Counted from the stretch's first letter, positions 8,703 through 18,575 are shown. The stretch is 64,000 nucleotides of DNA from an uncultured Acidimicrobiaceae bacterium (GCA_903919455.1 CAIXIJ010000001.1:1-64000); one strand, 5' to 3'. Numbers and translations are program-made. Notes: a model not told the origin generated them from the sequence alone.

Positions 8703-9506
8703 TTAGGGACAGGCGACGTTGACGCGCCCTGCGGCCACCGTGGCTCGAGCTGGTCTGGTGGGTAGGGGAGTGCGAACGATGGTGGTGGTGGGTGCCGTGG
8801 CGACCGTGCTGGTGGTGATGCGGCAGTCGGTATCGCCCAATTGGTCGTTGATGGCGTCGAGCGTGTCGCCAATGAGATCGGCCATCGCTCGCGTGGCCTC
8901 TGGGCCGAGGTGAATGCCGTCGCCCGAGAACCATGCCGTCGGTAGCCGGGCGCTCAACGTGGCCCAGTCGGCCACTACCAGCATCGGGTCGAGGGACGCG
9001 CGCTGACGCAGCAGTGCGTTGTGCGCGGCGAAACGGCGCGCCGAAGCCCCGGCCTGGCGGTAGGTGAGCCACACCACCCGGCGAACACCCTGCCGGTGGG
9101 CTTCAGCGAGGAACGTGGTGATGGCCAGGTCGAGGCCTTCGCTGCCGAAGGTGGGGTCGTTGTAACCAGCGGCCACCACGAGCTCGCGTCGGTACTGGCC
9201 GGCCATGGCGCGGAGCTCGGTGATGGCGTTGGTGGGCCGCGGTCGTCCGCCGATGGAGCAACTCGTACCCAGCAGCCGTCGGCAGCCCGCCGTGTCGAGA
9301 ATGAACGAGTGCCGTGCGGCGAGTTGCGTGCGTGCAGCGGTGCCGTAGCCCTGCGCCATCCCGTTCATCACCGAGTCGCCGATCAGGAGTGCCTCGGCGG
9401 GTGACGAGCTCGGGGCCGCCATGGTGGGCGCGCTCGAAGTGATGGCGACCTGCGCGAGTGCGGCGATCAGCGCGAGATGCACCATGCGCCGAGTCCGTCG
9501 CAACAT
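8703..9506 (-). CDS. secreted SGNH/GDSL-like hydrolase
   Basis: This protein of about 267 residues starts with a signal peptide (arginines, then VHLALIAALAQVAITSSAP). Block I is LLIGDSVM with the nucleophile Ser, and block V is GDGIHLGPEA with the Asp-x-x-His pair. A plausible Asn is in VVAAGYNDP. The family includes lipases, acetyl-esterases and peptidoglycan or polysaccharide O-deacetylases; the substrate is open. The tail (about the last 40 residues) is Thr/Arg/Ala-rich. I prefer ATG 9506 to ATG 9515 because TACGAT (9514-9519) sits 7 nt before it and overlaps the upstream ATG. The tRNA-Pro gene lies upstream on the same strand. Confidence 0.78.
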   Translation of the reverse strand: MLRRTRRMVHLALIAALAQVAITSSAPTMAAPSSSPAEALLIGDSVMNGMAQGYGTAARTQLAARHSFILDTAGCRRLLGTSCSIGGRPRPTNAITELRAMAGQYRRELVVAAGYNDPTFGSEGLDLAITTFLAEAHRQGVRRVVWLTYRQAGASARRFAAHNALLRQRASLDPMLVVADWATLSARLPTAWFSGDGIHLGPEATRAMADLIGDTLDAINDQLGDTDCRITTSTVATAPTTTIVRTPLPTRPARATVAAGRVNVACP

Positions 9507-9513
9507 GTGTCTC

Positions 9514-9519
9514 ATCGTA
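9514..9519 (-). promoter_or_regulatory. predicted -10 (TACGAT), SGNH hydrolase
   Basis: TACGAT on the minus strand is followed by 7 nt and ATG 9506, the spacing seen at other presumed leaderless starts in the window. It decides the start choice. Confidence 0.42.
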
Positions 9520-9636
9520 CGTAGATGGGCGTCGGAGCGGTTCGTGAGAACGCGCCGAGCGGCGTGGTGTTATCGCCCGGGCTCGACGCCAAGCACCGCC
9601 CAGGTGGGCCCGTCGCACCACTGAAACTGCGACTCG

Positions 9637-9708
9637 TCGGGGAGAGGAGATTCGAACTCCCGACCTCCTGCACCCAAAGCAGGAACGCTACCACTGCGCC
9701 ACTCCCCG
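9637..9708 (-). tRNA. tRNA-Pro (anticodon TGG)
   Basis: The minus strand folds into a full cloverleaf of 72 nt to the discriminator base. It has a 7-bp acceptor stem CGGGGAG/CTCCCCG, D arm GCGC-AGTGGTA-GCGT, anticodon stem CCTGC/GCAGG with loop TTTGGGT (anticodon TGG), and T arm GGGAG-TTCGAAT-CTCCT. The C1-G72 pair, A73 and G35/G36 are bacterial proline identity elements. CCA is not encoded. The gene begins 12 nt after the universal stress protein stop on the same strand, so it may be processed from that transcript. Confidence 0.93.
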
Positions 9709-9720
9709 GCGTCCGTGAGC

Positions 9721-10620
9721 CTAGCGGCGCTCAGCGGACTGATGTCGAACGACCACGACGGGCACCGTGGCATGCTGCAGCACGGTGCGGCTCACCGAGC
9801 CCAGGAGCAGTGCGGCAAACCCGCCGTGTCCGCGACACCCCACCACCAGCAGGTCTGCTTCCTTCCCGGCATCGATGATGGCTTTGGCGGGGCTGTCCTC
9901 GCTGATGATCGAATGAGACCGCAATGCTGGTGCCACGCTGTGCACCTTGTGTGCGCATGTCTCGAGCGTGCGCATCGCGTCGAGCTTCATGTCCTCGCGC
10001 GGCTCGGTGATGCCGGTACGTGGGCCTTGGTATGGGTAGGTCCAGCCGTGGATAAGGAGCAACTCTGCCCCGCAGAGGGTTGCTTCCTCGATGGCCCACA
10101 TGAGGGCCTGTTCGCCATACTCCGAACCGTCGACACCCACGGCTATCCGGCCCACGTTGGCGTCCTGACGGTAGGTGCCGTGCACCACCACCACAGGGCA
10201 GTGGGCGCGGTGCGTCACCACGGTGGCGACCGACCCGAGTATCTCCGTCCTGCGGCCCGGATGCGAGGTGGCCCCGACCACGATGGTGTCGTTGTCGTGT
10301 GATGCGCCGACCAGGGCGTAGCCGGGGGCTCCCAGCACGGTGTCGCCGGTGACCATGATGTCGAATCCGAGCGAGCGGGCGAGCGTGACGGCCCTCTGGT
10401 TCACCGCTTCGTGCTCGGCGACGATGTCGTCGAACGCCACGCCGGTCGTGATGCCACCGCCGATGAGGCCCGCCTCAATAGCGACAGGCAGTTCCGCACA
10501 GGTCATCACATGCAGCGAAGCGCCGCGGCGGGATGCTTCATGAGCAGCCCACCGCAGCGCTTCCACCGAACCTTCGGTGCCGTCCACGCCGACAAGAAGT
10601 CGCGGGGAGCGAGCCGTCAT
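9721..10620 (-). CDS. universal stress protein, tandem UspA domains
   Basis: The 299-residue protein has two UspA domains, about residues 6-148 and 156-294. Each begins with the usual strand plus acidic loop (LLVGVDGTEGS; IAVGVDGSEYG). Each ends with an ATP-binding-type loop: VGATSHPGRRTEILGSVA in domain 1, and GCRGHGGFAALLLGSVS, the better G-2x-G-9x-G(S/T) match, in domain 2. Actinobacterial tandem Usps bind ATP and accompany hypoxia, dormancy or stress responses. It starts 3 nt after the multicopper oxidase stop, so the two are one operon, which fits an oxidative or metal-stress context. The tRNA-Pro gene follows immediately. Confidence 0.9.
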   Translation of the reverse strand: MTARSPRLLVGVDGTEGSVEALRWAAHEASRRGASLHVMTCAELPVAIEAGLIGGGITTGVAFDDIVAEHEAVNQRAVTLARSLGFDIMVTGDTVLGAPGYALVGASHDNDTIVVGATSHPGRRTEILGSVATVVTHRAHCPVVVVHGTYRQDANVGRIAVGVDGSEYGEQALMWAIEEATLCGAELLLIHGWTYPYQGPRTGITEPREDMKLDAMRTLETCAHKVHSVAPALRSHSIISEDSPAKAIIDAGKEADLLVVGCRGHGGFAALLLGSVSRTVLQHATVPVVVVRHQSAERR

Positions 10621-10623
10621 GCG

Positions 10624-12000
10624 TCATCGCTCCACGATGAGCGCTGTCACCATGTAGCGCATACCGTCGGCGGTCTCGGCGTGAGTGAGGATGTGGCAGT
10701 GCCACGCCCACACGCCGGGCTCGACGCCCTTGTAGAGCACCGTGTAGCGCTCGCCTGGGGCGATGAGCAAGGTGTCGGTGGGCATCGGGGTGATCAGCGG
10801 CACGCCATCCTTGGCGATGATCCATCCGAGCGGCTGGTGCATGTGCATGGGGTGCACCAGCAGGCCCTCGTTCATGTAGTTCACCAGCATGGTCTGGCCG
10901 ACTCGGATGGTGTACGGCTCGGTGGCGGGGAAGCTCTTGCCGTTGAGGCTGAGGCCGATCACGCCGGCGTCGTTGAGCACCATGTTCACGCTCTTGGTGG
11001 GCTTCTCGGGATAGCCCTTGTCGATGAGCACCTGCGGGGTGGGGATCTCATCGATGGTGAGGGCGCCGAACATGCCGTTCGGGATCTGCTCCTGCGCATT
11101 GTGGTGCGAGTGGTAGATGCCCACGGCCGGGCCCTTTGCCGTGAACTCGTAGATGTGCTCGCCGCCCGGCGTGGTGGGGGCCTCGGTGTACGGGTCCACG
11201 CCGTCCATCACGTTCGGCACCTGAATGCCATGGAAGTGCAGCGAGGTGCTCTGGGGCAGGCTGTTCTTGAAGATGATGCGCACTTTGTCGCCCGAGGTCA
11301 CGTGAATCTCGGGTGCGGGCACCACGCCGTTGTACGTCCAGGCCTTCACGATCTTGCCCGGCTCCACTTCCCAGTCGACCACCTTGGCCTCAACGACGAA
11401 CTCCTTGTAGCCGTCGGCGGCGACGGTGTACTTGGCGAGGTCGCCACCGTGACCGGCGGTCTTTGCCGGGAACAGCTGAGCGGCGGCCAGCATGCGGGCA
11501 TCCATCGCCGAGTTCGACGAGGCGTCGTGTCCGGCTGTCGGGGGCGTCGTGGTGGGGGTTCCACCTGCGCTGCCACCGTCGCCGCTGGCCGAGTCGCTGA
11601 CCACCAGCGAACCCACCATGCCGGCGCCCTCATGGCCGGGCTGCGGACAGATCACCTTGTAGGTGCCAGCGGGTGTCGCCGGGATATTGAGGTCGTACGA
11701 GGCCCCGGCGCTGATGTCGATGCTGGTGATGCCGAGTTCGGCGACCTTGAAGTTGTGGGGCGCCTGGCCGCCGTTCATCAGGTGCAGCGTGGCGCCGCCC
11801 GTGGGAATGGTGATCGTGGCGGGTTCGAAAGCGAAGTCCTTCAGCGTCACGTTGACGGTGGGCTTGGCGCCTCCACCGCCACCAGCGGCGCTGCCGGACG
11901 AACTTCCGTTGTCCTTGAGGCCGAAAATCGCCACGCTCAGGGCAGCAAGTGCTGCCACGAACGCGAGCCAACTCAGTACTGACCGGTCATCCTTGCTCAT
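10624..12000 (-). CDS. membrane-anchored multicopper oxidase with N-terminal cupredoxin domain
   Basis: The 458-residue protein has an N-terminal transmembrane or signal anchor (about 9-27), a Gly/Ser linker and a small blue-copper domain with ligands H82, C118, H123 and M128. A Ser/Thr linker follows, then a laccase-type multicopper oxidase. All four copper motifs are visible: H255-F-H257, H297-S-H299, H383-x2-H386-x-H388 and H434-C435-H436 with H440. The enzyme would oxidise phenolics or metal ions outside the membrane and reduce O2; the extra cupredoxin could deliver electrons. Related fusions resemble copper-type nitrite reductases, but the trinuclear-cluster histidines favour an oxidase. 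The universal stress gene follows after 3 nt. Confidence 0.9.
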   Translation of the reverse strand: MSKDDRSVLSWLAFVAALAALSVAIFGLKDNGSSSGSAAGGGGGAKPTVNVTLKDFAFEPATITIPTGGATLHLMNGGQAPHNFKVAELGITSIDISAGASYDLNIPATPAGTYKVICPQPGHEGAGMVGSLVVSDSASGDGGSAGGTPTTTPPTAGHDASSNSAMDARMLAAAQLFPAKTAGHGGDLAKYTVAADGYKEFVVEAKVVDWEVEPGKIVKAWTYNGVVPAPEIHVTSGDKVRIIFKNSLPQSTSLHFHGIQVPNVMDGVDPYTEAPTTPGGEHIYEFTAKGPAVGIYHSHHNAQEQIPNGMFGALTIDEIPTPQVLIDKGYPEKPTKSVNMVLNDAGVIGLSLNGKSFPATEPYTIRVGQTMLVNYMNEGLLVHPMHMHQPLGWIIAKDGVPLITPMPTDTLLIAPGERYTVLYKGVEPGVWAWHCHILTHAETADGMRYMVTALIVER

Positions 12001-12085
12001 GGCTGCCAGCGTGCTGGCTGCGACTCGCAGTCAATAGGGCAGGAAGAGTGCGACCGCTAGGACCAAAGTCCCGACTCGGGGCGCT

Positions 12086-13255
12086 TCAGCGCGAGGCGAG
12101 GCCTTCCACCACGTTGAGCAGTCGGTTGACGTCGTCGGGCTCCAGGTAGCGGGAGATGCCGGCCCGCACCACGCCACCGGTGTCGGCGAGGCCGAGTTGC
12201 CCGACCACCTCGATGGCGTAGTTGTGGCCGTCCCAGACCGCCACCTTGGCGTTGGCCAACGCCTCGGCCACGGCTGCGGGCGTGTAGCCCTGCACCGTGA
12301 ACGCTGCGGTGGGGGTGCGGCCTTCGAGGCCCTGCACCCCGTAGACCTTCACGCCCGGCATCGACTGCAGGCCCTGCAGCAGGGGAGCGAACAGTTCGCG
12401 CTCGGCGGCCTCCACGTTGCCCATGCCTTCCTCCATAAGGAATCGGGCAGTGGCCTCGATGCCAGCAATGGCTTCGAAGTTGGGCATGCCGGTCTCGAAC
12501 CGCGACGGGCCCTCGTCGTGCGAAGGGCGCACCTTGAACACGGGCAGTGCCTGCAGCAGTTCGGGGCGGCACCACAGCATTCCCGAGTGCGGGGCGTACC
12601 ACTTGTAGGGCGAGCTGACCAGGGCGTCGCAGTCGAGTGCCGTGATGTCGATCTGCTGGTGCGGTGCCAGTGCAACTGCGTCGATGAACACCTTGGCGCC
12701 CGCCGCATGGGCGGCGTCGATGATCGGCTTCAGATCCGGGGCGGTACCCAGCAGGTTGCTGGCGCCCGGCAGGGTGACCCACTTGGTGCGCTCGTCAATG
12801 AGGGCGATGACGTTCTCGGGCGGCAGCATGCCGGTCTCGGGATCGAACGGGGCCAGCACGTGCTCTGCACCGGCGGTCTGAGCGGCGCGCATCCAGGTGC
12901 TCACGTTGGCGTCGTGGTCGAGGCGAGTGCCCACGATGCGATCGCCGGGCTGCAGGGTGGAGCCGATGGCGCGAGAGAAGGCGAAGGTGAGCGTGGTCAT
13001 GTTCGGACCGAACGTCACGCCGTTCGGATCGGCGTTGAACAGTCGGCCGACCGTCGCACGGGTGCGATCCACCAGTTCGTCGGCCTTGATCGCTGCGGAG
13101 AAATAGCCGCCACCGCAGCCATTGGATCCGTCGGTGAGCCATGTGGTCATCGCCGTGATGGCGGAGTCCACGACCTGGGTGCCTGCGGGGCCGTCGAAGC
13201 GGGCCCACCCGTCGGAGCAGCCGGGAAAACGATGACGCAGCGAGATGAAGGACAT
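12086..13255 (-). CDS. cysteine desulfurase-like PLP enzyme (class V aminotransferase, VC1184-like)
   Basis: This 389-residue PLP enzyme has the class V aminotransferase fold. The Schiff-base lysine is K218 in SSPYKWYAPHSG, preceded by the cofactor Asp in VFIDAVALAPHQ (D192, H199). It matches the SufS-like 'cysteine desulfurase-like' group (VC1184 type) rather than housekeeping IscS/SufS. No clear mobile-loop catalytic cysteine is seen in the C-terminal third, so true desulfurase activity is doubtful. The start is the ATG at 13255. The 107-nt upstream leader contains alternative hairpins (13299-13354) that could control expression. Confidence 0.83.
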   Translation of the reverse strand: MSFISLRHRFPGCSDGWARFDGPAGTQVVDSAITAMTTWLTDGSNGCGGGYFSAAIKADELVDRTRATVGRLFNADPNGVTFGPNMTTLTFAFSRAIGSTLQPGDRIVGTRLDHDANVSTWMRAAQTAGAEHVLAPFDPETGMLPPENVIALIDERTKWVTLPGASNLLGTAPDLKPIIDAAHAAGAKVFIDAVALAPHQQIDITALDCDALVSSPYKWYAPHSGMLWCRPELLQALPVFKVRPSHDEGPSRFETGMPNFEAIAGIEATARFLMEEGMGNVEAAERELFAPLLQGLQSMPGVKVYGVQGLEGRTPTAAFTVQGYTPAAVAEALANAKVAVWDGHNYAIEVVGQLGLADTGGVVRAGISRYLEPDDVNRLLNVVEGLASR

Positions 13256-13298
13256 GGCCGCAGAGCCTGCCACACTCCACCCCGAGCCGCCCACCCCG

Positions 13299-13354
13299 CA
13301 CGTGGGCAGGAAATCCTGCCCTGGGTGCACGAGTTCCTGCCCACGTGGGGCAGG
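13299..13354 (-). promoter_or_regulatory. alternative-hairpin element upstream of the PLP enzyme gene
   Basis: Four copies of a 7-mer or its complement occur: GGGCAGG (13304-13310), CCTGCCC (13315-13321), CCTGCCC (13336-13342) and GGGCAGG (13348-13354). They can form two short hairpins (1-2 and 3-4, loops of 4 and 5 nt), or one 14-bp stem between 13299-13312 and 13334-13347. The two arrangements exclude each other. The element sits in the 5' leader of the gene at 12086-13255 and after the small gene ending at 13363. It could be an attenuator, a terminator or a repeated operator. Confidence 0.5.
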
Positions 13355-13362
13355 GGAACGGG

Positions 13363-13629
13363 TTAGGGGCGCTTGGCGGCCTTGGCCAGGCGCTTGGCGG
13401 TGCGGCCCGATGGCTCGATGTTGCGGTGGTCGAGGTCGCCCATCTCCACACCGTTCACGAACAACACGCGGTAGCGCTGCCAGTTGAAGCCGTTTGCCAG
13501 CAGGATCTTGCCCTCGGTGCAGCAGGGGACGCCGTCGAGATCGACAGTGCTCCTCACCTTGTCGCCCATGCGCAGGTCGAGCTGGTTCGCATGGGGCTTT
13601 GCCAGGGCGTGCGGCTTCCAGAACGTCAT
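13363..13629 (-). CDS. conserved hypothetical small protein
   Basis: This is an 88-residue protein if started at ATG 13629 (MTFWKPHALAKPHANQLDLR); longer upstream starts are possible. The core (MGDKVRSTVDLDGVP, GKILLANGFNWQRYRVLFVN, EMGDLDHRNIEP) looks like a small beta-barrel of the KOW/SH3 kind, followed by a basic C-terminus (RTAKRLAKAAKRP) that could bind nucleic acid. A Cys-Cys pair lies mid-protein. It is divergent from tig, with 79 nt between the two starts. I do not recognise a named family. The codon use and clean reading frame support a real gene. Confidence 0.65.
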   Translation of the reverse strand: MTFWKPHALAKPHANQLDLRMGDKVRSTVDLDGVPCCTEGKILLANGFNWQRYRVLFVNGVEMGDLDHRNIEPSGRTAKRLAKAAKRP

Positions 13630-13693
13630 ACACACCATTCTGCCCGATGTGACTCCCAAGTTGGGCATTCGGCAGGTTTGGTGAGGTGCCCTG

Positions 13694-13699
13694 TAGAGT
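13694..13699 (+). promoter_or_regulatory. predicted -10 (TAGAGT) for tig-clpP
   Basis: TAGAGT is followed by 9 nt and the GTG start of tig. No ribosome-binding site fits between them, so the messenger is likely leaderless. Confidence 0.45.
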
Positions 13700-13708
13700 C
13701 GACGCTCT

Positions 13709-15205
13709 GTGAAAAGCACGATTGCACCGTTCGACGACACGCCCGCCTACGTCCTCGAGGAGATCGACGACGATGCTCCTGAGACCACCGAGGATGACGA
13801 CGCTGAGGCGTTCGACCTCGGCGACGCTGTTGCCCCCGCCCCCCGCCAACTCGTGAAGCTCGACGTCACGATCGACGAGGACGAGTTCGATCACGACATC
13901 GATCAGGCCTTCCGCAAGATCGGCAAAGAGGCCCGGCTGCCGGGCTTCCGTGCGGGCAAGGTGCCGCGCAAGGTGCTCGAGGCACGCATCGGTTTGGCCG
14001 CTGCGCGCGAAGAGGCACTGCGCGACTCGTTGCCGCTCTACCTCGCCAGGGCGGTGCGCGAGCACGATCTCGATCTCATCGCCGCCCCCGAACTCGACAT
14101 CACCGGTGGTACCGAGAGCGGCCCGGTTTCGTTCGAAGCCATCTGCGAAGTGCGCCCCGTCATCACCGTGCCCGGTTACGGCGGCCTCCGTGTCGAGCTG
14201 CCCAGTCCCGTGGCGTCGGAGGAAGAGATCGACGAAGCGGTGGATGCCGAGCGTCGTCGCCAAGGCAGCCTCGTCGATGTGGATCGCCCGGCCGTCGCTG
14301 GCGACCACGTCACCCTCACGCTTGCGGCCAGCCGCGAGGGCGAGCCGGTTCCCGGCCTCAACACCGAGGATTGGCTCTACGAAGTGGGCAAGGGTTGGGT
14401 CGCCGAAGGCTTCGACGATCACCTCACCGGTGCCAGCAAGGGCGCCGAGCTTGCGTTCACCGCAAACCCCAGCGGCACCGACGAGCCGGCCGACTTCGCC
14501 GTCACCCTCACCAACGTGCAGGAGATGCAACTCCCCGAGATCACCGATGAATGGGTCGGCGACAACCTCGGCGAGCACGACACGGTGGAAGCGTGGCGTG
14601 CTGCGCTTGCCGAGCGCATCGGCACTGCCAAGTTGAACCAGTCGCGCAACCTGTTCGTGGAGCGCACCACCTCGGCGCTGGCCGAATTGGTGGAAGACGC
14701 CGTGCCCGAGAGCATGGTGCAGGGCGACCTGCAGGCTCGCGTGCAGAACACGGTGCAACAGTTCCAGCAGCAGGGCATCAACATCGACCAGTGGCTGCAG
14801 GCCACGGGTCAGGATGCCAACTCGTTCGTGGGCGCGTTGCGCGTGCAGAGCGAGAAGGCCGTGCGGGTGGATCTCGCCCTGCGCGCCGTTGCCGCCGCCG
14901 AAGGCCTCGACGTGTCCGAGGACGATCTCGATCTCGAGTACGTCCGCATCGCCGTGCAGGTTCGCCAGAAGGCCAGCCAGGTGAAGAAGGCCTACGAAGA
15001 CAACGACGCAGTGGTCGATCTCGCTGCCCAGTTGAAGAAGACCAAGGCCCTCGACTGGCTGCTCGAGCATGTGGAAGTGGTCGACGACAAGGGTGCGGCT
15101 ATCGACCGTACGCTGCTGCTCGGCAACAACGACCATGATCACGATCACGATCACGATCACGATCACCAGCACGACCACGACCACGACCACGACCACCAGC
15201 ACTGA
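13709..15205 (+). CDS. tig: trigger factor with acidic N-terminal extension and His/Asp-rich tail
   Basis: The 498-residue ribosome-associated chaperone has the ribosome-binding signature GFRAGKVP (79-86), a central FKBP-type prolyl isomerase region and the helical C-terminal chaperone domain. Two parts are unusual. An acidic extension of about 45 residues ([20 protein letters not shown]) precedes the normal start of the family. The last 26 residues are almost only Asp and His in alternation with a few Gln, a likely Ni/Zn/Cu-binding tail like that of SlyD. GTG 13709 is chosen because no downstream start gives a better frame and a -10 lies 9 nt before it. clpP follows 10 nt after the stop. Confidence 0.93.
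   Translation: MKSTIAPFDDTPAYVLEEIDDDAPETTEDDDAEAFDLGDAVAPAPRQLVKLDVTIDEDEFDHDIDQAFRKIGKEARLPGFRAGKVPRKVLEARIGLAAAREEALRDSLPLYLARAVREHDLDLIAAPELDITGGTESGPVSFEAICEVRPVITVPGYGGLRVELPSPVASEEEIDEAVDAERRRQGSLVDVDRPAVAGDHVTLTLAASREGEPVPGLNTEDWLYEVGKGWVAEGFDDHLTGASKGAELAFTANPSGTDEPADFAVTLTNVQEMQLPEITDEWVGDNLGEHDTVEAWRAALAERIGTAKLNQSRNLFVERTTSALAELVEDAVPESMVQGDLQARVQNTVQQFQQQGINIDQWLQATGQDANSFVGALRVQSEKAVRVDLALRAVAAAEGLDVSEDDLDLEYVRIAVQVRQKASQVKKAYEDNDAVVDLAAQLKKTKALDWLLEHVEVVDDKGAAIDRTLLLGNNDHDHDHDHDHDHQHDHDHDHDHQH
15127..15202 (+). repeat. Asp-His codon repeat encoding the trigger factor tail
   Basis: Tandem GATCAC and GACCAC hexamers, interrupted by two CAG codons, encode alternating Asp-His at the C-terminus of tig. 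The two hexamer types are clustered, which fits two separate slippage expansions. Confidence 0.85.
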
Positions 15206-15215
15206 GGAGCGACGC

Positions 15216-15854
15216 GTGAACGATTTCCAGATGATGTCGGGCTACCAGATCCCGGGTGTGGTCGAGCAGACCAGCCGCGGCGAGCGCAGCTACGACCTCT
15301 ATAGCCGTCTCCTGCGCGACAACATCATCTGGCTCGACACGCCGATCGACGATGCGTCCGCCAGCCTCACCTGCGCCAAGTTGGTGTATCTCGAGAGCGA
15401 GAACCCCGACAAGGACATCAGCATCTACATCAACAGCCCCGGTGGCGACATCACCGCGCTGTTCGCGATCTACGACACCATCCAGTTCATCAAGAACGAC
15501 GTCGCCACCATCTGCCTCGGCCAGGCCGCCTCTGCGGCTGCGGTGCTGCTCGCCGCCGGCACCAAGGGCAAGCGGATGGCGCTGCCGCACAGCCGCATCC
15601 TCCTGCACCAGCCGTACGGTCAGGTGGGCTACGGCCAGGTCACCGATCTCGAGCTCGCAGCCAAGGAAATCCTGCGGATGCGCGATCTGCTCGAGGAGAT
15701 GTTGGCCGAGCACACCGGGCAGCCCATCGAGCGAATTCATGCCGACACCGACCGCGACTTCGTGATGGAAGCATCCGAGGCCCTCGCGTATGGCATCATC
15801 GATGATGTCATCACGTCGCGTGAAATGGTCGACCGCACCGGTCCGATCCGCTGA
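15216..15854 (+). CDS. clpP: ATP-dependent Clp protease proteolytic subunit
   Basis: This 212-residue subunit forms the tetradecameric serine protease barrel that degrades proteins unfolded by ClpX or ClpC. The catalytic triad is S106 ([11 protein letters not shown]), H131 ([10 protein letters not shown]) and D181 (TDRDFV). The start is GTG 15216, with GAGGAG 5 nt upstream at 15205-15210. It lies 10 nt after tig and 54 nt before clpX, the usual tig-clpP-clpX order. Only one clpP is here, whereas many actinobacteria have adjacent clpP1-clpP2. A partner subunit may be elsewhere in the genome. Confidence 0.95.
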   Translation: MNDFQMMSGYQIPGVVEQTSRGERSYDLYSRLLRDNIIWLDTPIDDASASLTCAKLVYLESENPDKDISIYINSPGGDITALFAIYDTIQFIKNDVATICLGQAASAAAVLLAAGTKGKRMALPHSRILLHQPYGQVGYGQVTDLELAAKEILRMRDLLEEMLAEHTGQPIERIHADTDRDFVMEASEALAYGIIDDVITSREMVDRTGPIR

Positions 15855-15908
15855 TCGCCTCGATCTCGACATCAGTCCTCGTAGAGGCTTAGTTCTGAGG
15901 AGAACGCA

Positions 15909-17189
<1,281 letters not shown>

Positions 17190-17220
17190 TTCTGCGTCGC
17201 GCAGCGATGCAGCCATCGTG

Positions 17221-18516
17221 ATGACATACCAGAACGCACTCGACTACCTCGACGCGCACGCGAGCTACGAGACCACGGGCCGCATCGAGTCGCCCACCCT
17301 CGACCGCATGCGCACCCTCGTGGCCGCCATGGGCGATCCGCAGCTCTCGTACCCGGTCATCCACATCACCGGAACGAACGGCAAGGGTTCCACCACGCAG
17401 ATGATCACCCGGCTGCTGATGGCGCACGGCCTCACCGTCGGCACCTACACCAGCCCGCACCTCGAGCGCTTGAACGAGCGCATCAGCGTGAACTGCGAAC
17501 CCATCCCCGACGACGACTTCGCCGAGCAGATCGCTGCGATCGCCGATCTCGAGGTGCTCACCGGGGCCCGCCCTTCGTACTTCGAAGCGCTGACGGCCGC
17601 GGCCTATCGCTGGTTCGCCGATGTGGCGGTCGATGTGGCGGTCATCGAGGTGGGTTTGCTCGGTCGATGGGACGCCACGAACGTGTGCGAGTCGCAGGTG
17701 GCGGTGGTCACCAACATCGGTCTCGATCACACCGAGTTCGCGGGGCCCACGCGGGCGCACATCGCCGCGGAGAAGTCGGGCATCATCAAGCCCACCAGCG
17801 CGGTGGTGATTGGCGAGTCCGACCAAGAACTCGTGCAGGTGTTCCGCGACGCTGGCGGAGCCTCCTACTTCGTGCGCGGTGAAGAGTTCGATGTACTCGA
17901 ACAGCAACTCGCTCTCGGCGGTCGCCTCATCGACGTGCGTACGCCTACCACCGTGTACCCCGAGATCTTCGTGCCGTTGCACGGTCGGCACCAGGCCGAC
18001 AATGCCGCGGTGGCGCTCACTGCGGTGGAGGCGTTCTTTGCATCGCCGGTTCCAGGCGACATCGTGGCTGAGGGGTTCGCCGACGTGAAGATGGCGGGCC
18101 GGTTCGAGGTGATGGGTCATCAGCCCCTCGTCATCGTCGATGGGGCGCACAACCCGGCGGGTGCCGACTCGTGTGCGACGGTGTTCTTCGACGACTTCGA
18201 ACCTGAAGGCCGCCGTATCCTCGTGGTCGGATGCCTGCGCGGCCGCGACCCGCGCGAGATGTTGGCGGCGTTGCGCGCCGACGAATTCGACGTCGTCATC
18301 ACGTGCACTGCACCCAGTCCTCGTGGCTTGCCGGCCGAGGAACTATCGATCGCCGCCCGCGAGCTTGGATGCGACGACGTGGTGCAGGCTGAGACCGTGG
18401 AAGAAGCCATCGACATGGCGAGGGCCGACTCCATGGCCGAGGACGCCGTCGTCATCACCGGCTCGCTCTACATCGTGGGTGCTGCCCGCCCCTATCTCCG
18501 CAAGGTCATCAACTGA
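17221..18516 (+). CDS. folC: folylpolyglutamate synthase / dihydrofolate synthase
   Basis: The 431-residue Mur-ligase-family enzyme adds glutamate to folates (and possibly to dihydropteroate) using ATP. The P-loop GTNGKGS is at 51-57, followed by TSPHLERLNERI. The central-domain motif IEVGLLGRWDATN and the C-terminal VDGAHNPAG are also present. ATG 17221 is preferred; a GTG directly before it (17218) would add one residue. It follows clpX by 31 nt, a common actinobacterial arrangement, and precedes ndk by 73 nt. Confidence 0.93.
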   Translation: MTYQNALDYLDAHASYETTGRIESPTLDRMRTLVAAMGDPQLSYPVIHITGTNGKGSTTQMITRLLMAHGLTVGTYTSPHLERLNERISVNCEPIPDDDFAEQIAAIADLEVLTGARPSYFEALTAAAYRWFADVAVDVAVIEVGLLGRWDATNVCESQVAVVTNIGLDHTEFAGPTRAHIAAEKSGIIKPTSAVVIGESDQELVQVFRDAGGASYFVRGEEFDVLEQQLALGGRLIDVRTPTTVYPEIFVPLHGRHQADNAAVALTAVEAFFASPVPGDIVAEGFADVKMAGRFEVMGHQPLVIVDGAHNPAGADSCATVFFDDFEPEGRRILVVGCLRGRDPREMLAALRADEFDVVITCTAPSPRGLPAEELSIAARELGCDDVVQAETVEEAIDMARADSMAEDAVVITGSLYIVGAARPYLRKVIN

Positions 18517-18575
18517 TCACCTTGCCGTGAACGGAAGTTCGCGCGGGATCGAGGCGGTGAGCGACGAAGGGTCGG

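Noticed and set aside
12086-15202. 1038-residue minus-strand open frame spanning trigger factor
   Set aside because: Only its last 389 codons are the PLP enzyme; the rest is the antisense shadow of tig, including a poly-Val/Ile run that mirrors the Asp-His codons.
15127-15202. Hexamer repeats as a CRISPR or microsatellite element outside genes
   Set aside because: They are in-frame codons of the trigger factor tail.
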